Shown: positions 52,539 through 62,268 of the stretch, in pieces
Layout of the letters: every line of letters starts with the position of its first letter
Numbering within the stretch: the first letter of the stretch is position 1
NCBI RefSeq assembly: GCF_004114935.1
Contig: NZ_CP022221.1
Coordinates: forward strand, 3,431,001 to 3,495,000
Length of the DNA: 64,000 nt
DNA from: Bradyrhizobium zhanjiangense
GTDB taxonomy: Bacteria > Pseudomonadota > Alphaproteobacteria > Rhizobiales > Xanthobacteraceae
Direction: 5' to 3'
The notes under the pieces: model-generated
What the model saw: only the letters and a program-made list of their open reading frames with translations
Told to the model about the DNA's origin: nothing
The model's database searches: none
Made by a program: the position numbers and the translations under genes

Positions 52539-53870
52539 ATGCAAATTCCCGGGACATGGGTTCTCATCGCGCGCGTTTTTCTCCCGTTTGCTGCTGGATA
52601 CTATCTTTCGTATCTGTTTCGAACGATCAACGCTTTGATCGCCGGTCATCTCTGCTCGGATATCGGTCTTGGGACCGCCGACCTCGGATTGCTGACGTCA
52701 GTCTATTTCCTGGTATTCGCGGCGGCTCAGATCCCCATCGGAATCTTATTGGACCGCTTTGGACCGCGTCGCGTCCAGAGTGTTCTGCTCTTGCTAGCCG
52801 CGGCGGGCGCCGCACTCTTCGCGGTATCGACCGGGTTCCTTCCCCTCTTGATCGGGCGTGCGATGATCGGGCTTGGCGTGGGGGCTGCGTTCACAGCAGG
52901 TCTGAAATCCATCGTCCTTTGGTTCCCCAGGGAGCGCGTTGCCTTGCTGAACGGCTACATGGTCATGCTCGGCTCGCTAGGAGCGGTGACTGCTACGGCT
53001 CCCGTTGAACACCTGCTCGCCTGGATGGGCTGGCGGCAACTCTTTAAGATCCTAGCCTCCGCGACCGGTTTGACGGCCATTTTGATCCATGTCGTCGTGC
53101 CCGAACGAGGCATTGTCCCATCGACGTCAACCGCCACGACCCTAAGCGATGTTTTTGGAGATCGACGCTTTTGGCGAATGGCGCCGTTGTCGGCCACTTG
53201 CGTTGGATCGGCCTGGTCTTTGCAGGGATTGTGGGCATCCCCATGGCTCAAAGACGTAGAGGGACTTGATCGTGCAAGTCTCGTTGCGCGGCTGCTCATC
53301 ATGTCAATCGTATTGAGCTGTGGCGCGTGGTTGTTCGGTGCGATAGTCCATTATATCAGACGAAGAGGAGCGGCGACGGAGACTATCTTGGTGATAGTCG
53401 CAGTGCTGTTTATTCTAGCTGAGCTAGCCTTGACCGTGCGAGCGCCACTGCCGTCCTTCTTGCCGTGGTGCGTTGTCGCAATTACGGGAGCCGCAACCGT
53501 GGTGAGCTTCGCGGTGATGGCGGATTACTTTCCGCCGGAGCTTGCCGGTCGTGCCAATGGTGCCTTGAACGTGTTGCATTTTGGTTGGGCATTCCTGGCA
53601 CAATACGCAACAGGCCTGATCCTGGAGCAATGGTCTGGGAATGATGGCCAAAGGTCCGTCCGGGCCTACCAAGTCGCGCTTAACCTCAATGTAGCACTGC
53701 AGATCGCCGCGTTGATCTGGTTCGCACTGCCCTGGCGCCGATGCGTTGCTTCATGGATGGGCTCGATCTCTTTCTTCAGGCCGGCTTCTAGTTCCAACGC
53801 TGTCGAGTCAGTTGGTCACTTTGAGGACTCGGTTGTCCTCCTGCCCGGAGATGATGATGCGAAGTGGTGA
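52539..53870 (+). CDS. MFS transporter
   Basis: 443 residues with 12 predicted helices; GILLDRFGPRR in loop 2-3 is the standard MFS motif. Substrate unknown; it may import or export an organic acid. Followed within 50 bp by copy A of the ~80-bp repeat. Not closely like the MFS protein at 46776. Confidence 0.85.
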   Translation: MQIPGTWVLIARVFLPFAAGYYLSYLFRTINALIAGHLCSDIGLGTADLGLLTSVYFLVFAAAQIPIGILLDRFGPRRVQSVLLLLAAAGAALFAVSTGFLPLLIGRAMIGLGVGAAFTAGLKSIVLWFPRERVALLNGYMVMLGSLGAVTATAPVEHLLAWMGWRQLFKILASATGLTAILIHVVVPERGIVPSTSTATTLSDVFGDRRFWRMAPLSATCVGSAWSLQGLWASPWLKDVEGLDRASLVARLLIMSIVLSCGAWLFGAIVHYIRRRGAATETILVIVAVLFILAELALTVRAPLPSFLPWCVVAITGAATVVSFAVMADYFPPELAGRANGALNVLHFGWAFLAQYATGLILEQWSGNDGQRSVRAYQVALNLNVALQIAALIWFALPWRRCVASWMGSISFFRPASSSNAVESVGHFEDSVVLLPGDDDAKW

Positions 53871-53920
53871 GTAGCAACTGACAGCGACCCGATAGGCTTG
53901 AGTAGCGCGACAAAGACCGG

Positions 53921-54000
53921 TTCTCAGTCTTTCTCTTTGCACGTCGGTCTACGATCAACGAAAGCGGCTGTTGCGCCAAATCCATTGGTGCCTGTTCTAG
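53921..54000. repeat. ~80-bp repeat, copy A
   Basis: Gap-free alignment to 58138-58217 with roughly three-quarters identity by eye, including TACGATCA, TGTTGCGCCAA and the ends GTTCTCAG and TTCTA. Copy B sits just before trbB; copy A lies in the cargo. Confidence 0.75.
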
Positions 54001-54644
54001 TCTCACCTCGGACAGGCTCTGTTGATCCACTCTCATTTAGGATGAAGGGCCGGTCTCAACCATAGCCCCAAGGAGGAGAAAGACATCGATCTTTTCTGCT
54101 GCCGATTGTTGATCGGCCGTTGCCTAGTTTCTATCGGCGGACGGAGCGGACAGACGGGGCGCAGCATTTGCTCGATGTCCCGAGCTGCTGTCGGCAGATC
54201 CAGAGGGGGAGCGCGACGTTGTTTGACGACTGAGACATTGGCTCTCTTCATCCTTTCGCGTAAACATTACAATACCATTACCAAACGATGCGCACATGGC
54301 TGCGCAGGCAAGATGAAGGGAGTATTTGTAGGATTGCCGCGGCGCTGGGGCGACGTTAGTTTTGAGCGCGAGGTTCGGAAGATACCCGCGCTCAGAGGCG
54401 GGCGACTAACCCCGACTTGGTGGCCAAGATACGTTCTCGCTTCAGTCCCTCCGTTTTGTGCGCCAGCCCTGCGGCGCACCAATTTAGCCAGCTGGCAAAA
54501 AGCTGGGCGTGCTATGGCCCGAACGAACTGCGCAAGCAAGAGGGCGCACGCCATGCGCTTTTTTTCTTTTTCTTCGAGTGATGCTGAGGCAAAGGTGATG
54601 GTGTGAGAGTTGTTTCAGCGATGATCGAGGCGCAGTGTTGTTGC
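54001..54644. other. Gene-poor segment after repeat copy A
   Basis: About 640 bp. Several frames are open but give Arg/Pro-rich products without a family signature. AT-rich strip at 54245-54285. May be a degraded gene or old insertion. Confidence 0.35.
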
Positions 54645-55406
54645 TCACTTGCCACCGGTGACATCGAGGAACGTACCGGTGACGAACGAAGCCTCGGCGC
54701 CGGCCAACCACAGGATTGCCCGCGCGACCTCTTCAGGCTGACCGCCTCGTCCCATCGGGATCGAGTCCTTGACGCGATCTACCCGCCCCGGCTCTCCGCC
54801 GCTCGCATGCATCTCGGTGTAGATGTGTCCGGGGCGAATGCAGTTGACGCGGATTCCATCGCGCGCGACCTCCTTGGCGAAACCGGTCGTGAACGTCTCC
54901 AGCGCGCCCTTAGACGCGGCGTAGTCGAGATATTCGCCCGGACTGCCGAGCCGGGCCGACGCCGATGAGACGTTGATCACGGAGCCGCCCCGCCCGTTGT
55001 GACGATAGGACATCCGCTTCGCGGCCTGCTGTGCGCAGAGAATGGGGCCGATCGCGTTGACGGCGAAGATCCGCTGCATCCGCCCGAAACCGAGATCCTC
55101 CAGCCGGGACTGCCGCGCAAGGACCGCAGCGTTGTTCACCAGCACATCGATCCGGCCGAACTCCCGGTCGATCGCCGCGAAGAGCTGTGCCACCTGCTCC
55201 GGATCCGCGCTATCTGCGCGCACCGGCAACGCACGGCGCCCCGCGGCTTCCACATCAGCCGCCACTGCAAGGGCGGCAGCTTCGTTGGAGACGAAGCTGA
55301 TCGCGACATCGTAGCCCCGTGCGGCAGCAAGCCGCGCAGTCGCCGCGCCGACGCCCCGACTTCCACCCGTTATCAGAATGAGCGGCGCCTGCGAGATGGT
55401 ATCCAT
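54645..55406 (-). CDS. SDR-family oxidoreductase
   Basis: 253 residues from ATG 55406, with GGAGG eight bases upstream. Cofactor loop GGSRGVG, NNAA, and an intact Y-x-x-x-K in YAASKGA with the Ser in VSSAS. Glucose-1-dehydrogenase/FabG-like; substrate unknown. Transcribed with the MFS gene at 55513. Confidence 0.9.
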   Translation of the reverse strand: MDTISQAPLILITGGSRGVGAATARLAAARGYDVAISFVSNEAAALAVAADVEAAGRRALPVRADSADPEQVAQLFAAIDREFGRIDVLVNNAAVLARQSRLEDLGFGRMQRIFAVNAIGPILCAQQAAKRMSYRHNGRGGSVINVSSASARLGSPGEYLDYAASKGALETFTTGFAKEVARDGIRVNCIRPGHIYTEMHASGGEPGRVDRVKDSIPMGRGGQPEEVARAILWLAGAEASFVTGTFLDVTGGK

Positions 55407-55512
55407 TGAGCGAACCTCCATGTGGTGGATGGGATGATGATCCGGACGGTGACCGGCTGAATGCGGACGGCGCGGCGGCTTTGGCCGTTCAGCCGCCCAT
55501 CCGGCACCGCCA

Positions 55513-56739
55513 TCATACGGACTTTTCGCACGGTCCCGCGGCGGAGCTGCGCAGATGGGGCCGCAACGCCAGCACGAGTGGGACGACCAGGACGGCAGTC
55601 GCCGACGAGGCCAGCACGCCGATCTTCTGACTGCTGTGATCGGCAATCGCGCCGTAGAGGATCGGCGCGAGACCTCCTGCGCCGATGACGCTCGTATAGA
55701 AGACCGCGAAAGCCCGCTCCGTATCGCCGTCGGAAAGCTCCGGCACGGTGCCATAGAGCACCGAAGAGGTGCCGTTCAGCACGATGCCGAGCAACGGCAG
55801 CAGGATGAACGTTGGCGTCAATGGCGTGAACAGCGTCGCCGCGATGAGCAAGGCGGTTGCGGCCTCCGTCACCACGACGCTGCCGACGACACCCAGCCGC
55901 TCGCCGAGCCAGCCGAATGTCGCCTTGCCGAACGCGCCACCGATGAACAGCACGGCAAGCGCCAATCCGACGGCCGGCAAGTCCCCGCCCTGTCCATGGA
56001 TGAGGAAGGGCAGAAACAGCAGATATCCCATGCGGGTCGCCGTATCGAGCGCGCCGATCGTCGTGAGGATACCAAAGCCGCCGCGGCCGCGGCCGGACGT
56101 CGCCTCTCCCGTAACATTCCTCGTCACGGAGGCCGCCGGTGCCAGCGACACCAGCGCGGCCACCAGGACGATTCCAAGCACCGCCATCAAGCCCAACACC
56201 GACTGCCAGGCGAAGATCGGCAGCAGCACCGCGACTAGCGCCGGCAGCACGGCTTTTCCGAGATCGCCGGAAAAGTTGTAGATGCCGAGCGGATGTCGCG
56301 ACGCCGTGCCGTAGCTGTCGGTGACGAGCATCGAACCGCGTGGGTGCTGGATGCTCGATCCGATGCCGGCCATGACGAGGCCGACGCAAAGACCCGCAAA
56401 GCCGAACGGCAGCGCCATGATCAGCAAGCCCGCCGCCGCAGCGACGGTGGACAGGATCAGCGCCGCGCGCGGCGACAAGCCGCGAAGAGCTCGGTCGGCC
56501 GGAATCTGCATGCCCCCCATCGTCCCGAAATACAGCGCGCGCACGACGGCGAGCGCCGCATAGGACAGGCCGAACTGCGCCTGCCAGACCGGCAGGAAGG
56601 CATAGAGACCGTCGGTATAGCCGTCATGAAGCGCGTGGGTGAGGCACGCAGCCAGCAGGCTGCGCGATTTCGCCGGGGCCGACGAGCCTGATGCGGTTTC
56701 GCGCGGACGGCTCCCAGCCCCCATCGCCGCGTCGTTCAC
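55513..56739 (-). CDS. MFS transporter
   Basis: 408 residues from GTG 56739, which has GGAGGAATTGAC directly upstream; this start is preferred to an upstream in-frame one. About 12 helices; LTHALHDGYTDGLYAFLP in helix 1 and a Gly-rich helix 4 suggest the fosmidomycin-resistance-like branch. Divergent from the LysR gene at 56900, which probably regulates it and the SDR behind it. Confidence 0.85.
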   Translation of the reverse strand: MNDAAMGAGSRPRETASGSSAPAKSRSLLAACLTHALHDGYTDGLYAFLPVWQAQFGLSYAALAVVRALYFGTMGGMQIPADRALRGLSPRAALILSTVAAAAGLLIMALPFGFAGLCVGLVMAGIGSSIQHPRGSMLVTDSYGTASRHPLGIYNFSGDLGKAVLPALVAVLLPIFAWQSVLGLMAVLGIVLVAALVSLAPAASVTRNVTGEATSGRGRGGFGILTTIGALDTATRMGYLLFLPFLIHGQGGDLPAVGLALAVLFIGGAFGKATFGWLGERLGVVGSVVVTEAATALLIAATLFTPLTPTFILLPLLGIVLNGTSSVLYGTVPELSDGDTERAFAVFYTSVIGAGGLAPILYGAIADHSSQKIGVLASSATAVLVVPLVLALRPHLRSSAAGPCEKSV

Positions 56740-56899
56740 GTCAATTCCTCCCGCTTCCGGGCTGAAGAGAGAAAATCTACACTGTGATCCGTCTCGGACC
56801 CGCCGATCCACTGGTGCCTCATGACAAATTCATCCTGGACTATTGAGGCGACCGTCGCAAACCAGTAATAATCGATCTATGAGTTAGGATCTCTATCTT

Positions 56900-57835
56900 A
56901 TGAGTATTCCCGTCCAGCGCAGGACCTTGCCACCGCTCAACGCCGTCCGCGCCTTCGAAGCGGCAGCCCGCCTCGGCAGTTTCAAGGAGGCGGCCAGCGA
57001 ATTGGGCGTGACGCATGGCGCGATCAGTCAGCAGGTGCGCCTGCTTGAGGACCGGTTGGGGGCGCCGGCGCTGTTCTGGCGCTCGACGCGGCGCGTCTCG
57101 CTCACGCCGGCCGGCGCGGCGCTATTCGAAGAGCTCAGCCCGGCGCTCGACCGCATTTCGTTCGCCGTCCAGCGCCATCGCGCAACCCACGGCGAAGTGC
57201 CGGCGGCCGTGCTGCGCGTCAATGCACTGGCGACGTTCAGCATGCGCTGGCTGCTTCCACGGCTGAGCCGTTTTCGCGACGAGCGATCGGATATCGAGGT
57301 CCGCCTCACCACTTCGAACGACCCGATCGATGCGCTCGCCGACAACTTCGACGTAGTCATCCGCGGTGGCCCGGATTCTTTTCATGGCTTCACGTCGCGG
57401 CTGTTTCTTTCGGAGCGGCGGCTGCCGGTCTGCAGCCCCGCATTGGTCGCGAAACTTCCCCTGGAGGAAATTTCTGATCTCGCGCAGCACACACTGCTGA
57501 ATGTCACGTCGATGCCACGGCTTTGGCAAGATTGGTTGGTGAAGGCCGGACATCCTCGCCTTACCCCCACAGCGACGCTAACATTCGATCACTTCTTCCT
57601 GACCATTCAGGCGGCGATCGATGGTTTAGGAGTAGCAATGGGACCGACTGCTCTGATCGGCGATGACGTCGCCGCGGGCCGCTTAATCGCGCCGTTTCCA
57701 GACGTCAGCCTTCCGGCGAGGAGCTACTTCGCGTACCTGCCGGCAGGAAGGGAAAGCGGTTCACAAACAGCAGTGTTTTGCGATTGGCTGGAAGAAGAGG
57801 GACGGCAATCCGCTGGCAAGCCAACGGCCCCATGA
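56900..57835 (+). CDS. LysR-family regulator (GcvA-like)
   Basis: 311 residues. Helix-turn-helix at about 15-75 (PLNAVRAFEAAARLGSFKEAASELGVTHGAISQQV), then the substrate-binding effector domain. The gene faces away from the MFS/SDR pair with a 160-bp shared promoter, the usual LysR arrangement, so it likely controls them. GcvA-like members often sense amino-acid-like or aromatic ligands. Confidence 0.92.
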   Translation: MSIPVQRRTLPPLNAVRAFEAAARLGSFKEAASELGVTHGAISQQVRLLEDRLGAPALFWRSTRRVSLTPAGAALFEELSPALDRISFAVQRHRATHGEVPAAVLRVNALATFSMRWLLPRLSRFRDERSDIEVRLTTSNDPIDALADNFDVVIRGGPDSFHGFTSRLFLSERRLPVCSPALVAKLPLEEISDLAQHTLLNVTSMPRLWQDWLVKAGHPRLTPTATLTFDHFFLTIQAAIDGLGVAMGPTALIGDDVAAGRLIAPFPDVSLPARSYFAYLPAGRESGSQTAVFCDWLEEEGRQSAGKPTAP

Positions 57836-58137
57836 CACGGGCGAACAGGGTTGGACAGCCGGCTGGGACCTCGGCCTATTTCGTAGAGAGCTGATCCATG
57901 TTGTCGTCTCGTTCATGAAGTTATCGCGTCGAGCTCCTGAGGTTTGCGCGCAACGATTTGATCCTGCCGAGACCATACGTCGAGCCGGCTCATTCAAGAG
58001 CTGGATGACATCGAGTTCGCCCGGAAACGGTAATGCGTCCGTTTCGATTCTTCGGGATTTTGAACGTGCGGTCTTGCCCGCCGCTCTGAATGGATGTTCC
58101 GAGCGGGCTTCGCATCAACCCGGGGACTTCGCGAGTA
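57836..58137. other. Non-coding segment between cargo and repeat copy B
   Basis: 302 bp with no coding signal. Marks the right edge of the cargo block. Confidence 0.4.
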
Positions 58138-58217
58138 GTTCTCAGACTTTCTTTTTCTACGCCAGCCTACGATCACGGAAAGCGCTTGTTGCGCCAAGTC
58201 CACTGGCACCTTTTCTA
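58138..58217. repeat. ~80-bp repeat, copy B, upstream of trbB
   Basis: Counterpart of 53921-54000. A GAGGACG-CTCTTT-CGTCCTC hairpin follows at 58230-58249, then trbB. Because the cargo separates trbB from copG, this strip must contain or abut the trb promoter. Confidence 0.75.
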
Positions 58218-58254
58218 ATCACTCCATCTGAGGACGCTCTTTCGTCCTCATTCG

Positions 58255-59229
58255 GTGGGGCTAACGGTGGCAATCCATTCCATTCAATCGGAAGCGAGTT
58301 CGCGCGGTGCGCGAATGCTGCGTAGCGCGCTCGGCTCCGCGATTGCCGGCTACCTCGAAGACGAAGCGATCATCGAGGTGATGCTCAATCCGGATGGGCG
58401 GCTGTGGATCGACCGGTTGTCGAACGGCCTGATCGACACAGGCGAAACTCTGTCGGCCGTGGATGGCGAGCGCATTGTTCGCTTGGTAGCGCATCATGTA
58501 GGTGCAGAGGTGCATTCCGGCGCGCCACGGGTTTCGGCCGAACTGCCCGGAACAGGCGAGCGCTTCGAAGGTCTGTTGCCTCCGGTCGTTGCGGCACCGG
58601 CCTTTGCTATCCGCAAACCAGCCGTCGCCGTGTTCACGCTGGACGACTACGTCGCCAGCGGGATCATGACCTCGGAGCAGGCCAGGACCCTGAAGGACGC
58701 GGTCGCTGCACGGAAGAACATCCTCGTCGCCGGTGGGACATCAACCGGAAAGACAACCCTGACGAATGCGCTTCTGGCCGAGGTAGCGAAAACCTCCGAT
58801 CGGGTCGTGCTGATCGAAGACACGCGCGAACTTCAGTGCAAAGCACCCAATCTTGTAGCGCTCCGGACCAAGGACGGCGTGGCCACGCTATCGGACCTCG
58901 TTCGGTCTTCGCTGCGCCTGCGTCCCGATCGCATTCCGATTGGCGAAGTCCGAGGTGCCGAGGCGCTCGATCTGCTCAAGGCTTGGGGGACTGGGCATCC
59001 AGGCGGCATTGGGACCATTCATGCGGGTACCGCGCTCGGTGCGCTGCGGCGGCTCGAGCAGCTCATCCAGGAAGCCGTCATCACGGTTCCGCGCGCCCTG
59101 ATCGCCGAGACCATCAACCTCGTCGCCGTGCTGGTGGGACGCGGCGCTGACCGCCGCCTCGCTGAACTCGCCGCCGTCTCAGGGCTGGGTACCACCGGTG
59201 ACTACAGCCTTTCAACAGCAGGAGACTGA
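58255..59229 (+). CDS. trbB: TrbB, conjugal transfer ATPase
   Basis: 324 residues from GTG 58255. VirB11-type secretion ATPase: Walker [10 protein letters not shown] (about 163-171), Asp box LIEDTRELQ, Walker B-like [18 protein letters not shown] and the His box GTIHAGT. Hexameric, it powers pilus assembly and substrate transfer. First gene of the trb operon; trbC follows directly. Confidence 0.95.
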   Translation: MGLTVAIHSIQSEASSRGARMLRSALGSAIAGYLEDEAIIEVMLNPDGRLWIDRLSNGLIDTGETLSAVDGERIVRLVAHHVGAEVHSGAPRVSAELPGTGERFEGLLPPVVAAPAFAIRKPAVAVFTLDDYVASGIMTSEQARTLKDAVAARKNILVAGGTSTGKTTLTNALLAEVAKTSDRVVLIEDTRELQCKAPNLVALRTKDGVATLSDLVRSSLRLRPDRIPIGEVRGAEALDLLKAWGTGHPGGIGTIHAGTALGALRRLEQLIQEAVITVPRALIAETINLVAVLVGRGADRRLAELAAVSGLGTTGDYSLSTAGD

Positions 59230-59230
59230 C

Positions 59231-59554
59231 ATGCGTCAGCAATTTAGCTTTCTTCGAGGTGCGCCGTTGGCCGTGTTCGGTGCGGTGGTTTTGGGGGCGG
59301 CGCCAGCATGGGCTGCCGGATCGAACATGCCGTGGGAGCAGCCACTCAATCAGATCCTGCAGTCGGTGGAAGGGCCGGTCGCCAAGATCATCGCCGTCAT
59401 CATCATCGTGGTGACAGGCCTCACGCTCGCGTTTGGCGATTCGTCGGGTGGTTTCCGCAGGCTGATCCAGATCGTGTTCGGTCTGTCGATCGCGTTTGCC
59501 GCCTCGAGCTTCTTCCTGTCGTTCTTCTCTTTCGGCGGTGGCGTGGTGATCTGA
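59231..59554 (+). CDS. trbC: TrbC, pilin precursor
   Basis: 107 residues from ATG 59231 (AGGAG upstream). A signal peptide (about 1-26, ending AWAA) and two hydrophobic helices, typical of TrbC/VirB2 pilins, which are processed and cyclised by TraF. Its last base overlaps the trbD start. Confidence 0.9.
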   Translation: MRQQFSFLRGAPLAVFGAVVLGAAPAWAAGSNMPWEQPLNQILQSVEGPVAKIIAVIIIVVTGLTLAFGDSSGGFRRLIQIVFGLSIAFAASSFFLSFFSFGGGVVI

Positions 59555-59816
59555 TGGATGAACTTGTCATGGGCTTTGTTGTGCCTGTTCATCGCGCACT
59601 GACCGAGCCCATCCTGCTGGGCGGCGCGCCACGATCGGTTGCCATCGTCAACGGCACGCTTGCGGCAGCCCTGGGGCTGGGGCTGCGGCTCTGGATCGCG
59701 GGTCTCGTCCTCTGGTTCATCGGCCACATGGCCGCCGTCTGGGCCGCCAAGCGCGACCCCGCTTTGTCGATGTGGTGCGCCGACATCTGCGTATCCCCGG
59801 TCATCTCAACACCTGA
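59554..59816 (+). pseudogene. trbD: Ancestral trbD reading frame, one-base frameshift
   Basis: 87 codons are restored if one C is added to the run at 59757-59760: D-P-R-F-V-D-V-V-R-R-H-L, stop TGA at 59814-59816, ten bases before the trbE ATG. Small inner-membrane protein of the mating-pair complex (VirB3-like). Confidence 0.75.
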
Positions 59817-62268
59817 GCTCTCGGTCATGATGAACCTTGCCGAATACCGCCATTCCAGCGCACGCCTCGCCGACTTCCTGCCCTGGGCAGCCCTAGTCGA
59901 CGAGGGAATCATCCTAAACAAGGATGGCTCGTTCCAGCGGACGGCAAAGTTCCGGGGGCCTGACCTTGACAGCGCGGTGCCGGCCGAACTTGTCGGCGTC
60001 GCCGGCCGTCTGAACAATGCGCTACGTCGCCTCGGATCCGGGTGGGCCGTATTTGTTGAGGCGCAGCGTCATTTCGCTGGGGCCTATCCTCCGAGTACAT
60101 TTCCGGATGTCGCGTCCGCGCTCGTGGACGCGGAACGCAGGGCTCAGTTCGAGGAGGCGGGCGCTCATTACGAGTCCAGCTATTTCCTGACCTTCCTCTT
60201 TCTGCCTCCGGAGGAGGGAGCGGCTAAGGCGGAGCGATTGCTCTATGAAGGTCGCGACCGCACCGTTGGAGCAGATGCCTGGGAGGTGCTGCGCGGGTTT
60301 ATCGACCAAACCAACCGCGTGCTCGGCCTCCTTGAAGGGTTCATGCCGGAATGCGCCTGGCTCGATGATCAAGATACGCTGACTTATCTGCATTCAACGA
60401 TCTCGACCAAACGTCATCGGGTTCGAGTGCCCGAGATTCCCATGTACATCGATGCGCTATTAGCCGACCAGCCACTCACTGGCGGGCTCGAGCCGATGTT
60501 GGGCTCAGCCAATCTGCGAGTCCTGACGATAGTTGGCTTTCCGGGCGCCACGACCCCGGGAATCCTGGACGACCTGAACCGCCTGGCGTTCTCGTATCGC
60601 TGGTCGACCCGGGCGATCATGCTCGACAAGACCGATGCCACCAAGCTGCTGACAAAGATTCGGCGGCAGTGGTTCGCCAAGCGAAAGTCGATCGGCGCCA
60701 TTCTCAAGGAGGTCATGACCAACGAGGCGTCGACGCTGCTCGATACCGACGCCCACAACAAGGCGCTTGATGCCGACGCGGCGTTGCAAGAACTGGGGTC
60801 CGACCAGGTCGGACAAGCCTTTGTCACGGCAACCATCACCGTCTGGGACCGCGATCCCAGTACCGCCGATGAAAAGCTGCGGCTGGTCGAGAAGGTCATT
60901 CAGGGGCGCGATTTCACCTGCATGATCGAGACGGTGAACGCCGTCGAAGCCTGGCTCGGTGGCTTGCCGGGCCATGTGTACGCCAATGTGCGGCAGCCAC
61001 CGGTGTCGACCCTCAACCTCGCCCACATGATTCCGATGTCCGCCGTGTGGGCCGGCGAGATGAGGGATCTACACTTCAAGGGCCCGCCGCTCCTGTTTGG
61101 GAAGACCGAGGGATCGACCCCATTCCGATTCTCCCTCCACGTCGGCGACGTCGGCCACACGCTCGTGGTAGGGCCGACCGGCGCCGGCAAGTCGGTCCTG
61201 CTAGCTCTGATGGCGCTACAGTTCCGGCGCTATCCGAACTCGCAGGTCTTTGCGTTCGATTTCGGTGGTTCGATTCGGGCGGCTGCACTCGCCATGGGCG
61301 GCGACTGGCATGATCTCGGCGGTGCGCTGTCTGACGGGGACGAAAACCCCGTCGCGCTGCAACCTTTGGCCTGGATCGACGATTCCGTCGAGCGCGGATG
61401 GGCCACGGAATGGATCGGCGCGATCCTGGCGCGGGAAAAGGTCGAGATCACGCCGGAGGTCAAGGATCATCTGTGGTCGGCGCTGACGTCTCTCGCTTCG
61501 GCGCCGAGAGAGGAGCGCACCCTGACGGGCCTCTCGGTCTTGCTGCAATCCAATTCTCTGAAAAGGGCCCTGCAGCCCTATTGCCTGGGCGGTCCCTCCG
61601 GGCGCCTGCTTGATGCCGAATTCGAGCGCCTTGGCGAGGCTTCGGTTCAGGCGTTCGAGACTGAAGGGTTGATCGGAACGAGCGCTGCCCCACCCGTTTT
61701 GGCTTACCTCTTTCATCGGATCGAAGACCGACTCGACGGCCGGCCCACACTTCTCATTGTCGACGAGGGCTGGCTTGCCCTCGACGACGAAGATTTTGCC
61801 GGTCAACTCCGGGAATGGCTGAAGACGCTCCGGAAGAAGAATGCGTCCGTCATCTTCGCCACCCAGTCACTTTCGGACATCGATGGCTCCGCGATTGCGC
61901 CAGCTATCATCGAAAGCTGCCCAACGCGATTGTTGCTGCCGAACGAACGGGCGATCGAACCGCAGATCACTGCCATCTACCGCCGCTTCGGCCTCAATGA
62001 CCGGCAGATCGAGCTTCTGAGCCGGGCAACGCCAAAGCGCGACTACTACTGCCAGTCCCGTCGCGGCAACCGGATGTTCGACCTTGGCCTTGGCGAGGTC
62101 GCTCTGGCCTTTGCCGCAGCCTCTTCCAAGACAGATCAGGCAGCCGTCTCGCAACTCCTCGCCGAACATGGACCTGATGGCTTCGTAGCGGCCTGGCTTC
62201 ATCACCGTGGCGTCGGCTGGGCTCTCGACCTAATCCCCAATCTCATCAATCTGGAGAAATCGCTATGA
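59554..62268 (+). CDS. trbE: TrbD-TrbE fusion as encoded (TrbD frameshifted into TrbE)
   Basis: As written, one frame of 904 residues. Residues 1-69 are TrbD (two membrane helices, EPILLGGAPRSVAIVNGTLAA). After W-A-A-K-R-D-P (59742-59762) the TrbD reading continues in another frame (RFVDVVRRHLRIPGHLNT, stop TGA 59814), as if one C of a five-C run at 59757 had been lost. The actual frame instead runs on through ~20 unrelated residues into TrbE at M-M-N-L-A-E-Y (ATG 59827). TrbE (813 residues) is the VirB4-type ATPase: Walker A GPTGAGKSV, Walker B TLLIVDEGWLAL. Either a base-call error or a real fusion. Confidence 0.85.
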   Translation: MDELVMGFVVPVHRALTEPILLGGAPRSVAIVNGTLAAALGLGLRLWIAGLVLWFIGHMAAVWAAKRDPALSMWCADICVSPVISTPELSVMMNLAEYRHSSARLADFLPWAALVDEGIILNKDGSFQRTAKFRGPDLDSAVPAELVGVAGRLNNALRRLGSGWAVFVEAQRHFAGAYPPSTFPDVASALVDAERRAQFEEAGAHYESSYFLTFLFLPPEEGAAKAERLLYEGRDRTVGADAWEVLRGFIDQTNRVLGLLEGFMPECAWLDDQDTLTYLHSTISTKRHRVRVPEIPMYIDALLADQPLTGGLEPMLGSANLRVLTIVGFPGATTPGILDDLNRLAFSYRWSTRAIMLDKTDATKLLTKIRRQWFAKRKSIGAILKEVMTNEASTLLDTDAHNKALDADAALQELGSDQVGQAFVTATITVWDRDPSTADEKLRLVEKVIQGRDFTCMIETVNAVEAWLGGLPGHVYANVRQPPVSTLNLAHMIPMSAVWAGEMRDLHFKGPPLLFGKTEGSTPFRFSLHVGDVGHTLVVGPTGAGKSVLLALMALQFRRYPNSQVFAFDFGGSIRAAALAMGGDWHDLGGALSDGDENPVALQPLAWIDDSVERGWATEWIGAILAREKVEITPEVKDHLWSALTSLASAPREERTLTGLSVLLQSNSLKRALQPYCLGGPSGRLLDAEFERLGEASVQAFETEGLIGTSAAPPVLAYLFHRIEDRLDGRPTLLIVDEGWLALDDEDFAGQLREWLKTLRKKNASVIFATQSLSDIDGSAIAPAIIESCPTRLLLPNERAIEPQITAIYRRFGLNDRQIELLSRATPKRDYYCQSRRGNRMFDLGLGEVALAFAAASSKTDQAAVSQLLAEHGPDGFVAAWLHHRGVGWALDLIPNLINLEKSL

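Noticed and set aside
54106..54606. 167-codon frame after repeat copy A
   Set aside because: Arg/Ser-rich product, no motif, no ribosome-binding site; both strands are equally open here.
55373..56389. 338-codon minus-strand frame overlapping the MFS gene
   Set aside because: Arg/Gly-rich shadow in another frame of the MFS transporter on the same strand.
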